Shown piece by piece: positions 43,944 through 55,404 of a DNA stretch of 64,000 nucleotides. The notes under the pieces were generated by a model. It did no database searches, was not told the origin of the DNA, and saw only the letters and a program-made list of their open reading frames with translations. The number at the start of each line of letters is the position of its first letter. The first letter of the stretch is position 1. The position numbers were made by a program, and so were the translations under genes. The stretch is from Acanthococcus lagerstroemiae (Eukaryota; Arthropoda; Insecta; Hemiptera; Eriococcidae), in the NCBI GenBank assembly GCA_031841125.1, contig CM063110.1, positions 25,291,626-25,355,625 of the forward strand. Reading direction: 5' to 3'.

Positions 43944-44142
43944 CAGAGCCGTCGAGAGAAAATCCGGACCTGAGGGAAAACAACAAAGCATGTGCGATTT
44001 TTTTCGAACCCTCTTGGGAAAGTACAATTTTGCGCTCAAAAACCCCCGCCCCCAAAAAAATCAGAGAATGAAAAATCCTCGCTCTCAAATAAGTACACGC
44101 CCGAGGGTAATCCCTCGTTTCCTCGCCCTCTCGTCAGGCCTG
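43944..44142. mobile_element. Probable old hAT element, 199 bp
   Basis: It begins CAGAGCCGTCGAGAGA and ends TCTCGTCAGGCCTG, an imperfect inverted pair. The flanks GGCAACAG (43936-43943) and GGCAGTAG (44143-44150) agree at six of eight positions, as a decayed 8-bp target duplication would. No coding sequence. Confidence 0.55.
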
Positions 44143-45060
44143 GGCAGTAGTGTGTGCCGGAGAGACCGCTGTCACCTGTGAGATCTTATGAGAGACAATG
44201 CATCTTCTTGTCACGTGTGGACTTTGTGCGTAAAGTTTACAGACATTTTCCACTTTAAAAACATTTTACTGTTCTTTAAACAGTAACGAAGACTATCCGT
44301 TAGTCTCGAAACAAGACGATGGTGTCCAGCTAAATAGAGGTGTAGGATTTCCATCGCACTAATCAGACTAAATAGCCATAAAATATTTCCGAATCCAAAG
44401 GTTACTAGAAAAATCTTGTCTCTGTTCCACATTCAAATACAACTTTGCTTCACCGTTGCTACTCCATAGTGTCTCTCTGAGCTTGAGTTGCAATAGTAAG
44501 ATATTCGTGATGTTTGCTGAAAAAATATAACTGAGGGTGGAATTTATCAAAATCGATTTTCTGATGGATTTTTGTCAAGAATTTTACGAAAATTGTATGA
44601 AACAAACGTCGATTTTATCTGGGAGTAGTGCAGGTTCTAAAAGTTGAAAGTACAAAATGGTAAAGAAATGATTTTGAAAATGAGCAGTGTGCAGAATTGG
44701 TCATCTTTTCCGTTGTTCCTGTCTCACTGGATATACCTATTCACTCAGTTTTAGGGTACACTTTTCCAATAAAAAACGAAATCGTGTGAAATGTTGATAT
44801 TTTTTACCCTGAGGTAAGTTCTTCCGTCAGTTAACACCACATCTGTAACTTCTTTTTTTGTACAGAGCTGACCAGAAATTTTCCGAATCTGTTTTCGTCC
44901 TCCCCCCCCCTTCCTGAAAGTTTGTTTGGAACAACCGGAGGTACATGCAGCATATTGACCAAATTATACGAGAGTAGGTTACAACAGGAAACTAGAAAAG
45001 CGCAATCAGCTCTAGTGATGTGCTGGCGAGATTAAATTAATTATTTTAAAAATTTAGCTA
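44143..45060. other. No gene seen; LINE tail at the right edge
   Basis: Nothing recognised up to about 45025. The last 30 bases (A/T-rich on the plus strand) are probably the 3' tail of the Jockey element that starts at 45061 on the minus strand. Confidence 0.4.
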
Positions 45061-46090
45061 TTAAAATCCCATGTATGTATATCTTCTACGAAGTCGGCGG
45101 GTGTCACTGCTGGTGTCTAGCAACGTAATGGTCCCCACGGTAGGATGACGGTGCAGATGTTGGTTATAGCTGTTCACCCTTTGTGAGATGACATCATCGA
45201 CGGAGATGAGATCGAAATCAGATCGAAGTTAAACGGAGCTTTTGCGATTGTTCGCATGAACTTATTTTGGAACCTTTCCATAACGAGAAGATTGGACGCA
45301 ACTGTTGATCCCCACAGTTCGCAGCCATAGCCTAGGGAGGCTTGAAGATGGTGGAGCAGGTAAGCCTCTTATTGGCAAGGCTAAGTTCCGAGCGAGGGCC
45401 GATGAGCCAGAAGAACTTTTTGAAAACTGCCTATTGAGTAATTCTTTCTTCCTTCCAACATATGTTCATGCCAATTAGGTAAGTTTGCAGTCCAAATGCA
45501 TGCAGTCCCAAGTATCGAGCGTGGAGGATCACTTTTCCATCGTTGTAGAAGGGTATGTAGAGATGACGTCGAAGCGAGAAGTCGACTCGGACTGACTTAT
45601 ACTCATTCAATGAGGTTTCCCCGTCTTTGGCCCAGCTGGACATACGATGAACTGTAGATTGAAGGGTGGCGACCGCGGATTCATACTTGTCACTATATAT
45701 GCAACTACAGCAGTATCATCAGCAAAGAGAACAGTTACAGCTTCCTCGCTAGCCGGAATGTCGGCTGTGTATAAAAAGTACCGGGTAGGGCCCAGAACTG
45801 ACCCTTCCGGTACTCTGGCACCAGTTGGTTCCCAATTTGAGTTTTCCATTCCAACGCGGATACTAAATGATTGATCACGAAGGTAGGATGCCAAGAGTGA
45901 ACACAAGGCTTGACGTTACATTTTTTGAAGCTTATGTATGAGCCTTTGCTGCCATACCCTGTCGAAGGCATTGCTAACGTCAAGAAAGACCGCCATTTCG
46001 CTGAATTGAAGAATTGTGGAAATAATTGCAAATTGAAGGAGGTGCATGGAGAGAGAAGTAAAAAAGCTTTCCGCTGCTGAAGAGACAAAA
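45061..46090 (-). mobile_element. Jockey-clade LINE, RT to C-terminus, frameshifted
   Basis: Minus-strand frames joined across several frameshifts read, in order, AVFLDVSNAFDRVWQ (RT motif A, about 45950-45995), SYLRDQSFSIRV, VPEGSVLGP (motif B, about 45790-45815), FADDTAVVA (motif C, about 45702-45730), LQSTVHRMSSWAKDG, LNEYKSVRVDFSLR, ARYLGLH, YGCELWGS (about 45310), MERFQNKFMRTIAKAP, VNSYNQHLHRHPTV and LLDTSSDTRRLRRRY, then a stop at 45061. GxPQGSVLGPLLY..YTADLP, the ARYLGLHLD segment, ELWG and the NLLD...RRLKR ending are typical of the insect Jockey clade. The catalytic FADD is intact, but at least four frameshifts, some stops and loss of everything N-terminal of motif A (endonuclease, fingers) make it non-functional. 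An AT-rich tail follows at 45030-45060. Frames listed separately at 45431-45643, 45607-45906 and 45735-46088 are its parts. Confidence 0.93.
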
Positions 46091-48262
46091 GGAAATTGTA
46101 TTGTCCTCTCTTGTATGTTATTATTGATAAGAGATCAAATGATCGGATGTGAAAGTAGGTCCGTAATCAAGTCGGCCATTCGAGCAAATACTTGACAGAG
46201 TCTATGTGAATACTCATAAAATAACGATTATTCTCAGAGATGTCTGGTCATTCTTTCCTAAAGCAGTCTTGAGCTCTTGCGGAGAAAAATGGGTACACTA
46301 CGGGGTGTGAAGTATTGATTAGATAGTGGTGAGAGAAATGATAAGAATTTTATGAAAAGCCAAAATGGCCCAGGAGACAGAGAAGATGAAAGTAGCGGGA
46401 ATGTTAGAAACGACAAAATGAAATCGAATGACTGAAATACTGAAATCGAACAAAATATAAAATGTTGGAGACACAGATATATCAGAGATGAAACAATAGG
46501 TCTCACCGGTCACATTTTATTTCATCTTAAATTTAAAACGCGGCAGATATTCAAAGTTAACATTAGATAATTAGGACTGACTGAACTATAAGAGAATTCG
46601 TTGCAATTTTTCGCACTATCCGCCATTCTTCATTATTGTAACATTCGCGAGAGGGTCATTAAAACGCCAATTTTCTAATTCGGTTCGAAACTAGACTAAT
46701 GATGTCTCTTCCCGAATTAAGTCATTAACTGGTTAAAAATTTCAACAAGTGGTATCTCATCGTTTTGAAATACTTTGTAAAAAATGTAATATACAGGTAT
46801 ATCGAATACGAAGAAGAACAGAGAAACAACAATAAAAATGTAGTAATAAAAGGATGTAAAAAATCACGAAAAATGCTGTTTCTGTACAAACAGTATAATA
46901 ATAGTATACTTACTTAAAATTTTCAACTTTAACGACCACAATTGATGTTCGCCGACGTTTATAAAAGTTATTCGCAACGTCGCATAGTTCTTCTTTTTTT
47001 TATATTTACAGTCTGTTTTTTTCTTCTCTCTCTCAGTCGCTCTACGCCAGCAACGTGGAATGGATTAATTAGCAACGACATACACGATCAATTAAAATGT
47101 AAAAAGGTATTCCGCAATTTATTTATAAGTATACTTTCCCCCTGAGAGAAAACGCGAGCAACGTATTATTTCAGTCTCCAACCTCCCACAGCGAAATTCC
47201 AGCAAAAATTTTTATAAAATAAAAAATCGGGCTGAAGTCGCGGATCGTATTCGATGTTGTTCCTATAAAAAGTTAGAAAAATCTACTTCACAACTGTGCA
47301 GTGAACCAACTCGAGTAATGCGTATTAGTGACGATTTATGTGGAAAATGGTGAAGCCAGTTCATAAAAGATAAAACTGTTTAATGTAAGGCCAATCGAGT
47401 TTTGGTGAAATTTTGGACTCTTCTTAATTCTAGACCGTGATAATAGACGAATATACCGAAATCATATGTAATTTCAATCTTTCGGGAAGTATATTTATTA
47501 TTCATTCTCATTCGGCTCTTATATTTTAAAGAGCTAATAAGTGGTTGCAAACTAAGTTATGAAACGTGTAATCACGACAGGTCAAGTTCGTATAGCTCTT
47601 ATGTTATTTTTTTCGGGTTCTCTTCTTTCTCCACCTTGTGCCCTGTAATATAATTACGCTATCGCTCGATTCTAAGCGCGTAAATTATTTCTCTTGTAGA
47701 AAATCAATATTACAGTAAATATTCGCTTGCTTACATTTGTACTTCAAACAACCAGGTTCGGAAGTAAGATCGAAGTAGCGTTTTCGCAGACCCAAAATTG
47801 TTCGATATTCGCTGGATACACGGATCCACTTCAGTACCTTGAAGGCAAAGAATCAAAACATTACAAGATTTTCGGTGGAGTTGAGATTCTTCACCTTTAA
47901 GGAACTAAATTTATGAATGCCAATCTTCTAGAGCTTCTTATTTGTTCTAATTAAAACAGATGCGTGGTATTCATTTCTCATTTTAACACTCCAAAATCCA
48001 TATCCCTGTTCCCCACAAATGGATTTCTGTATACGTCTAATAAGAACCTTTCTTTTGACTTGTTGGTGATGAATTCCCATTTATATGACAGTCAAATACT
48101 AGTTTTTTTTCCCTAAAGATTTTCATTATCCAAAAAGGATTTATAATCTTTAAAAAATGGCCTAACTCTGACGTGTTCTCTACTACCGAGTTCGTTTTCT
48201 AAACAAGTATTCGCAAATTCGAAACAATTGGATTTTCAGGTGAACTGAAAGCAGACTGGCAA
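46091..48262. other. No gene seen; non-repetitive 46.6-47.8 kb
   Basis: No transposon ends found. 46560-47760 is AT-rich, non-repetitive and free of long frames. It is a candidate for conserved non-coding sequence, by composition only. Confidence 0.35.
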
Positions 48263-48485
48263 TTGGACGCAGTTAAGCAAAAAAATACCAAATGAGTTGT
48301 TGGAAAGAGTGTAAAAAGTAGAATTTTTCAAAATTGGGCCCCGATTCAAAAATGTGCACCCAAAAAGCTTATCAGTAAACGCTATGTCTGTAAACCGGCA
48401 TTATTCATTACCTTTTAATGTTAGCCTATGTCTTCTCAAAAAATATATTTTGTCGCTTGATTCCGTTTTGCTTAACAGCGCCCAA
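48263..48485 (-). mobile_element. MITE, TTGGACGCTGTTAAGC family, inverted copy
   Basis: Left end TTGGACGCAGTTAAGCAAAA faces TTTTGCTTAACAGCGCCCAA at the right. AATT abuts both ends and may belong to the TIR or target. The interior is the reverse of the 41899-42158 copy (AGTAGAATTTTTCAAAATTG, AAGCTTATCAGTAAACGC). It is 223 bp and non-coding. Confidence 0.8.
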
Positions 48486-48564
48486 TTATGATACGGATAC
48501 GGGTGATCCAGTGTTATTGTTATATTTCCAGCATACTAGTTGTTTGAAAATAACTCAAATTCGA

Positions 48565-49159
48565 GCACCTGAAAACACCCGAGTATTGATATCCGCCATT
48601 TTCCATTGCTTTGATGCCTGATGATCACTGTTGGCCGCGTCCAAATTTTTTTTTGAACGGTTTTTGTTCACGTTCAGGTGTTTTCTGTTTGTTCCATTCA
48701 GCGTTCCGTTCAACTAAATGCCGTTCCCGTTCATGAACGTGAAATTTTGTTGAAATACAGGGGTAGCAAAGGGCCTCCTTACAAATTTTTTCAAATCTTG
48801 TTGCCTTTGACCACACCTGTGCGATACAAAATTCTCAAAAATGATACAAAGTTTTCCTTTTGAAAAATCTGTATTGTTTTATTTTTGGGTAAAATTTTCA
48901 TTCGTTCGCATTCCGTTCAATACTTATCATATCATTTCCATTCCGTTCACGTTCTGCTCAAAAATAGAAAAATTCCTTCCATTCCCGTTTGGAACGCAAA
49001 TGTGGTCAACGTTGCTGATGATTCACAATTCGATGCACAGAACTTCTTTTTTTTTTTATTTAGTGAGTTTCGAATCATGATTCATGACATCATGATCATG
49101 TCATGAGGCACAAAAAGACCAAATATGGCGGATGTCATTACCCGGTTATTTTCAGGTGC
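48565..49159. mobile_element. TIR element interrupted by a hAT
   Basis: GCACCTGAAAACACCCGAG with downstream ATATCCGCCATTTT (48565-48602) faces a right end that reads GCACCTGAAAATAACCGGG with ACATCCGCCATAT on the other strand (49125-49159). Removing the hAT at 48626-49014 and one target copy leaves about 200 bp. It is non-coding. Confidence 0.7.
48626..49014. mobile_element. Non-autonomous hAT element, 389 bp
   Basis: Both flanks carry CTGATGAT (48618-48625 and 49015-49022). The ends are CACTGTTGGCC and GGTCAACGTTG, an imperfect inverted pair. The interior is rich in CGTTC words (CCGTTCACGTTC, CGTTCATGAACG), subterminal repeats typical of hAT copies. It sits inside the GCACCTGAAAA element. 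There is no transposase; short frames here are spurious. Confidence 0.9.
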
Positions 49160-49889
49160 CTTACTCAGACTGGTTTGATCTTGGAAAACGTACCCAATGC
49201 AGCATAAAGCCAACAAGCTAACAGAGTAGCATGATGTATAGACCTTGTAGATATAAGGTCTATGGTGTGATGTGATAATGCGGAAAATTTCAGCTCCTTA
49301 TCACCATAGTGTTTGAGTAACAGCGTGTTTTGTAAAATGAATTTGTTTAATCCCGGCAAAAGTACTTTTTTGACATTTATTCGAAGAATATAGTCTCGTC
49401 TGCAGAGTTGAAGAAGGAACAATGTGCGACTATCCGCTTCTATCATCGTGTAGGTAAGTTATCCACTGATTCATTTCAGATCTGGTTTTCTCAGACTCGT
49501 GGTTGTTCCCTACCATGTATAAAGAGAACACTACAAGGATACTATTATTAACTACAGAGGGAATCTACCAAGCTGTTGAAAGCCGAACTTATGTTTCATT
49601 TGCGGATCTGACAATTTGGTACAAAAAATTAGCTAGTGCTTATGCGTTACACAACAGCGAACATGGGAGCTTGAATGGTTGGGGTATTTCTTGACACAAG
49701 AGTTAGTCTGAGTTGTTTTCAAACGACCTTCGTATATGTAAAAATGCAGGTCTACTTGACAGTTTGCAGCGCAGTCTGGAAGTTCCGAATTTACCAATTA
49801 ATCAGAATATTATATCTTTGAAGAACAGGGAAAAACTAGTTACAAATTGTAAAGTAAAGTATCTCAAAATCAGTTTTCCTTATTTTGTT
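49160..49889. other. No gene seen
   Basis: Short frames (49165-49446 minus, 49503-49946 plus) show no recognised motif. A local inverted pair around 49235-49265 (AGACCTTGTAGATATAAGGTCT) is a small hairpin. Confidence 0.35.
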
Positions 49890-50595
49890 AAGGTAAACTA
49901 TGATTCCGAATCATGGGTGATTTTCTTCTGGGGTCTTCCTCTGTAGCGTTTCTCAGTGAGCGTATAGTCTCTGACAATCTTTTGTGATCAGTTATCTGCC
50001 ATCCTATCCACAAAGGACCTCCGTTTCTAAAAATGGTTTTAATTTTTGTAATAAATTGTTGTCGCTCCAATGGTGTTCATAATGTCTTATTCTGCCTTGC
50101 AAACTGACTCGTGCAGTTCTCTTGAAACTCATTTCCACGGCAGCTTCTCTGTATTTATCTGATTTTTTTCAGAGTCTGGGCTACGCAACTTGTATGTTAA
50201 CGTGGGTACTTTTGATGTGTTATAAATGTTTAAACGCGTTTTATGTCTCATTATGTTCATTCTGAGAATTCTGTTGACCAGTCGAGTTACTCGCAGGTCA
50301 CAGTAACTCATTTAGTTTGTTGCTATCAGCTTCGCCTTAGTATATCATATCCACTACCAGGTATTAGAATATCTTAACCTGCTCCACAGTTTTCATATTC
50401 ACTTCGATTTTGCTTCAAATAGAATCCTTTCCCTTGAAGGCTGAGGTTCTGGTTTTCAGAGAGGATAGCTTCGTATCATATTGCCTGGCAATCTTCTCCA
50501 GTACACTTCTTTATAGTTTAACCTTGTTTTCTGGTAGTATTACTTGATCACCTGGAAACAGCATAGTTTTCAATGATTTTCCTGCTACCATTCTT
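49890..50595 (-). mobile_element. LINE polymerase fragment, RT motif C to C-terminus
   Basis: Minus-strand frames read GKSLKTMLFPGDQVILPENK (about 50535-50590), then LEKIARQYDTKLSSLKTRTS, AFKGKDSI, SKIEVNMKTVEQVKIF, then RVTRLVNRILRMNIMRH and TRLNIYNTSKVPTLTYKL, and near the end EKRYRGRPQKK (about 49920-49955). The order LKTLLFADDQVI, KTKVMAFKGK, EQVxxFNYLG, LYxxxVxPTLxYGSETW and GRPRK is that of a common insect LINE polymerase. The catalytic FADD has become FPGD, which alone would abolish activity, and there are several stops and frameshifts. The clade is not assigned. Confidence 0.75.
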
Positions 50596-51604
50596 GCAGA
50601 AACTTTCGCTGTAATTTATAGTATATTGCAATCTGTATAATAGACATGGCCGATATTCTTCAAGACGAGAAAATATGTTGTGCAAGGATATATCAAAACA
50701 ATTTTCTCTCGGATACAGATGTGCAACGCTCATTTTCTCGTCATTGCAGCTTGATCTTCTGAAGTTTTCTTGCGTTCGTTATTGTAGGTACGTTCTGGCC
50801 CAAGGCTCATGTGGCAATACGGAGGATGCGCGAAAGAAATAATGACTGACCCAGTGGCAAAACTGGTTCTTCTGTGTATTTGTAGTAATTGCGACCACGA
50901 GACAGAGCGTTTCCGCAGTCAGTTTGCGGAATGACTTTTCTATTCAAGCTAGAAATGTGTGCCTGAGTACTGCTTCCATTGTCGCATTTTCTAGTGATTC
51001 TGTTGCCTCATCAGTCCAATGGTGTAATGTAAAGAGTTTTGTACAAAGGTTTTACTTTTTTCTCTCAGTGAACAAGTGTAGGTTTGAGTTTTGGCTAATT
51101 CAGAATTATGTTTTATTGTAAACTGGAGAGTCTGTAAGGTAAAGTACTGTGCTAGGATCATAGAATCAGTTTGTTTGGACCTTCATCTTTCCTTGTCAAA
51201 TTGCTGAAAATGCTTATTTTTTGTATGAATGTGAGGTACATCCAACGTAAGACTCGAAATAATTTTTAAAAAAAACTGTAATTTTGGAATTTTTAGAATT
51301 TCGGATCATTTTTAGTGACCTTAAATTAACTGCATTCGGGACCCATGTCTCCTATGTGGATGTTTGAGTACGCAAAGTATGAAAACGTTCACGCCACCCA
51401 GGCATGATGGGAACCATTTTACAGGCGTTGTTGTGCTGACTTCATTTTGACTCGACTTTTTGGCCGAGTTCATCAATGAGTTACTGCTCCACTTTTGGTA
51501 CTTTACCAGCTGTGACCCGGTGATGATGTGGTGCAGTACGAACCCAGCGAGGATGTGACTGTGCGGTGGAATCCAAATATTTAAATAGAGACCCCGTTCA
51601 CCCT
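50596..51604. other. No gene seen; decayed LINE may continue to ~50760
   Basis: The first 160 bases could be upstream polymerase sequence of the same LINE but show no clear motif. The rest is uncharacterised. Confidence 0.35.
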
Positions 51605-51866
51605 TTCATGCGTTGTTTTTGCTACTGGTCAGTGATCGTTATTATTGATTTTTTGTATGAAAAAGCAACAGTTGGTAGTGCTATCAATAACTATCTATTA
51701 CGAGCTGGTGGTGCAATAAAAATAGATATTGAATCAGAATACCACGTTTACTATCTTATCAGTGATTATTATAATTTGGGATTCACACACTTGTAAAACC
51801 TTGTCTTCGCTGCTGGTCAGTGATTATTAGTTAGTATTTTTTCTGCAAAAGTGTCATCATAGTATT
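51605..51866 (+). repeat. Direct repeat pair, spacing about 188 bp
   Basis: TTTTGCTACTGGTCAGTGAT (about 51617) and TTCGCTGCTGGTCAGTGAT (about 51806) begin two copies that both continue into ATTATTNNTTNGTATTTTTT and a CAACAG/TGTCATC region. A further TTATCAGTGATTATTA lies between them at 51752. Confidence 0.5.
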
Positions 51867-52632
51867 ATCTTCTCCCTTAGTCCTCATTATGTGCGTGGGA
51901 TATGTAATCGTTACCGGTCTCCATTGGAGGAATTGCGGGGATATACAATCTCTGCAAAGGTGACGACCGTATAGGTCGGGACGCATAAATAAAATTGGTG
52001 GTCGGACGACAAACGAAAGTTTCTTCTTGTATTCCGTTTTGGGTATTAGGTAAGTGGTTCGGCGCTCTGTTATATATTATACATGCGTTTAGAAATTATT
52101 ATGGTAATTATGGTACACTTGCTTGATGAAGCTGGAATGAAAATTAATGATAGGCTTCCTATCGATATTAAAAAGAAACAATGTTGCGTATATCCATGTA
52201 CGCGATGTATAAAATACATGGGAGCGTAAAAAAGAAGAAAGAAACATAGGTTTATTTATGGCTGTAGCAACTAAAAGAGCACCTGAACTTGGAACATCAA
52301 TGGATAAACTGACTCGGAGGTATTCGGTGGTGAGTGCGTTCGAGTTTTTCGCTTGCGACTTTGTCAGCATCAGCAGCCAGGTTAATTAGTCTAGTGTCCA
52401 GCGAATTCTGGAAGGTGTCCTCGATTAAGCCGGAGGATTTGATTTATCCGGCGGGTAAATTTATTCCTTCGGTTGCGACTTAATGTAACTTACCGGGGCG
52501 ATTCATTTTTTTTTCTCTATTAACTAATATTTATTGGGCATGTCCGATTACAGTTGGACCATAAGCGAATAAATGAATTTTATGGTAAGAATGATTGTGT
52601 TCAAACAAGAATGCAGTTGCCTTTTGCTTTTG

Positions 52633-52670
52633 CTTTCTTTCTTTCTTTCTTTCTTTCTTTTTTTTTTTTT
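52633..52670. repeat. (CTTT)n microsatellite with T-run
   Basis: About seven CTTT units run into a poly-T. The 123-codon plus frame that crosses it (52554-52925) reads phenylalanine-rich for this reason and is not supported as a gene. Confidence 0.85.
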
Positions 52671-53694
52671 ATTAATCGCAGTGCGGCTTATATTCGCTGT
52701 ACGAGACGCGCGGTTCATCGTACTTTATCGTCAATAAAATCGATATTAACGACGTATGATTTTTTTTTTCAGTTTTATACGTATTATATCTGTTACGTGC
52801 ACTCACACATGTACATTGAGGAGGAGTACGCGAAGAAAATAGAAATACAAAAAAACATTGCGAAACGACGAGAGGTTGATAGTGACAATAATGCATCGGT
52901 GGTAGTGGAACATGAGAGAGGATAGAAGAAGCGTGAGGAGATAAAAATCACATTCTTTGCTTATATCTGAATGAATAAAACGCGAACCAGGAAGAAAAGA
53001 GTGTGTTGTAAGGATGTGCGTATTTCCGAGGTATTCGAGCGCTTGTGCGCGCCATGCTATTCCATATATTTTGAACATGTGTCTCAGTTCACTTATAGCA
53101 GGTTACAATAGCTTGCTTTTTATTAATAGCGGAATAGATACAGCCGACAACACTTCTTTCGGATGAGAGAAACTGGAAAGAAGGAACGTTTAAACGTATA
53201 CCTGGCGCTGCACACCCCTTTTTAGCGTCTTCATTTTTCCTTTCTTAAAAAAATATAATCGAGTTAATTGGCCTCTCAACGACTGCTAGTGTTACGTTTG
53301 CGTAATCTGGGTACCTGAACTGTTATCTTCGAGTTGTGAAGCTGCCCGCGGGTCTGAACTATGCACTTCCCAAGTTGCAGGAACTTTTGTTTCTAAGCTG
53401 AATGGAAAGGGTTGAACTACTGTTGAACTTAGTTTAAAACTCGACAGTAGTCCCATGAAAAAACTCGAAATTTTCCAGGAATCCCGGCTTTTGATGGGAA
53501 TCGCATCCTCGTGGCACATTACCCCTCCCACCTCCTCCCAATTTCCACTTTCATCATCCCATCCATTATCCCAGAAAGAAGTTGACTGAAACATTGTGTG
53601 TCACCAAAGAATTCACATTTTGATGGAAATTGAATCCTCAAGGTCCAATTACTCCAGGTACAAACTCTCCCTCTTCACAAAATTGGAAGTGGAT

Positions 53695-54060
53695 ACTGTG
53701 GTATCTCTTTCAAATTCGCAGATAATGTCGGACACAGTTGTGAATATATATGTTACGATGCCGTAGAGGTTACCGGTGTGATTAAATATACAAGGTTATA
53801 TTAGGCTGGTTAATCAAGAATTTATCTGGAGTCAGAACTTGCTGCACCTCACCTTTCGCTCTCGCTCTTGCCCAGCTCCGATGAATCCTTGCTGGGAATA
53901 TATGGGGTGGCGCGCTTACAACCAAGTTAGTAACAGAAGTGAATATTTGCTCTGTGTGTTGACTTGTTGGCCGGCGAGTCGAAGCGAGGAGTTGGCAGGG
54001 GAACAAATTCCACACTGTTAACCTCGATATCGCAGAAGAAAGGGACTTAGTCCCACAGAT
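53695..54060. repeat. Dispersed repeat, copy 2 (partner at 36231)
   Basis: It shares ordered landmarks with 36231-36520, including CGCAGATAATG, CTCTCGCTCTTGC, CAGCTCCGATGAATCC, GGTGGCGCGCTTA, TGTGTTGACTTG, GGCCGGCGAGTCGAAGCGA and CTTAGTCCCA. This copy has an extra segment of about 40 bases (53765-53810). Just upstream, TTTTGATGGRAATNGAATCCTC occurs twice (53489 and 53619), another small duplication. Confidence 0.65.
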
Positions 54061-55404
54061 GCCATCAGAATTTCGCGATTTACTTAATTTTTGAAGCTAG
54101 CTGGGAGCGTTGGATTGTGTTCAAGGAGGCTCCATTCCCTCAACGGAACTATTAATAATTTCGTCGCCCCCCTCCCAAGAAAAAAGAATGGACATGAAAT
54201 TGAAGATTGACTGACGATTAACGGTTTTGTTTGAGAAACTCTTAACCGTTCTATCAAGTTGCAGATAATTTCTACCAGACCGAGAGGAGAAACACGCAAA
54301 GGTCGACTTATTCTGATATGTATGATACTCCTTGATCTTTTCATTATTCAGTCGAACCGAATTTACTTGCAGCTTGATTGAAAGTGTAAAGATCCTCTTC
54401 AAAATAACTCCATTGTCTTCTGGCTTGCTTCAAAAACTACGGTTGTTTCAATTAGGCCAGATCGAAGTTATTTGCAGCTCGATTGAACGGGTCGGGGTCC
54501 TTCTCGAAAACAACCCCTTTACTTCCACATAGTTTAAGAAACCTTGTTTTATTTGGTTTTTTGACTGAAAAAAATTTGTATTGCAGAATCTTGTCTTAAA
54601 GACCAGGTTTTGTTGGTGAAGATTGTAATTCTCGCGGATGACCAAACGTTACTCTTCCATTCCTTCACATTTTACATCCTCAGAGAGAACTGTATCCAGG
54701 TTTTTCACTATCGTAGACCTTCATCTTGCGATTTCTTGCAATTTTTGACCTCCCGTTACAATATAACTTTGAACCCGCTACTCCCTCTCGCCATTTTTCA
54801 TCAGTTTGAAGTGCTCTGCCCCCCATTTTAGACAGTTTCCTTGTTTACATTTTTAGAAAATTTTGCTAGATCCTTTTCTCTTTCTCCGTTATAATATTTA
54901 ACTTGTTTAATTATGATTGCATTGTATATTTAATTTACGTTCTGGTTTTGTTGCAGGTGAGTGTTGTCCAAGTATTGGTACCCAGTTTCCGTTCTAATTT
55001 CAAACTTCGACTTATTCTTGTGTTGAGTGAGTACGGCTTTTATTATAGTTATCTTTTATACTAAGAATAACGGTTGATTTTTTTTTGTACTACACGAATT
55101 GATATACTTTCATTCGTGAACACGGAGTAAACGAAAATTCCAATGGAAAGAGGCTCTCCTTGTGACAAAAGTTGGAAAACTTGAAAACGTGCAGATTTTG
55201 TTTGTTTGTTTGTCGATCGAAGTATTTGCAGTTAGTACTTGAGTTTGTATCAACAAAATTGATGTTCTCCTTCGTTTTGACATAGAAAAGCTACGTTGGT
55301 ACGTCCAAACAAACAAGTTACAGGCAGTAAGACTGCCAAAAGATGGTATTATGCGTTTGTGATATGATTAAGGCACGAAACGCTAAGTAAGAGTCCATGT
55401 TGAT
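54061..55404. other. No gene seen
   Basis: Short frames on both strands with no motif. A near-duplicate phrase, AGNNATTTGCAGCTNGATTGAA, occurs at 54361 and 54469, which suggests a weak ~110-bp tandem duplication. Confidence 0.35.

Noticed and set aside
52554..52925. 123-codon plus frame
   Set aside because: A third of it is translation of a (CTTT)n microsatellite and T-run; the rest has no motif.
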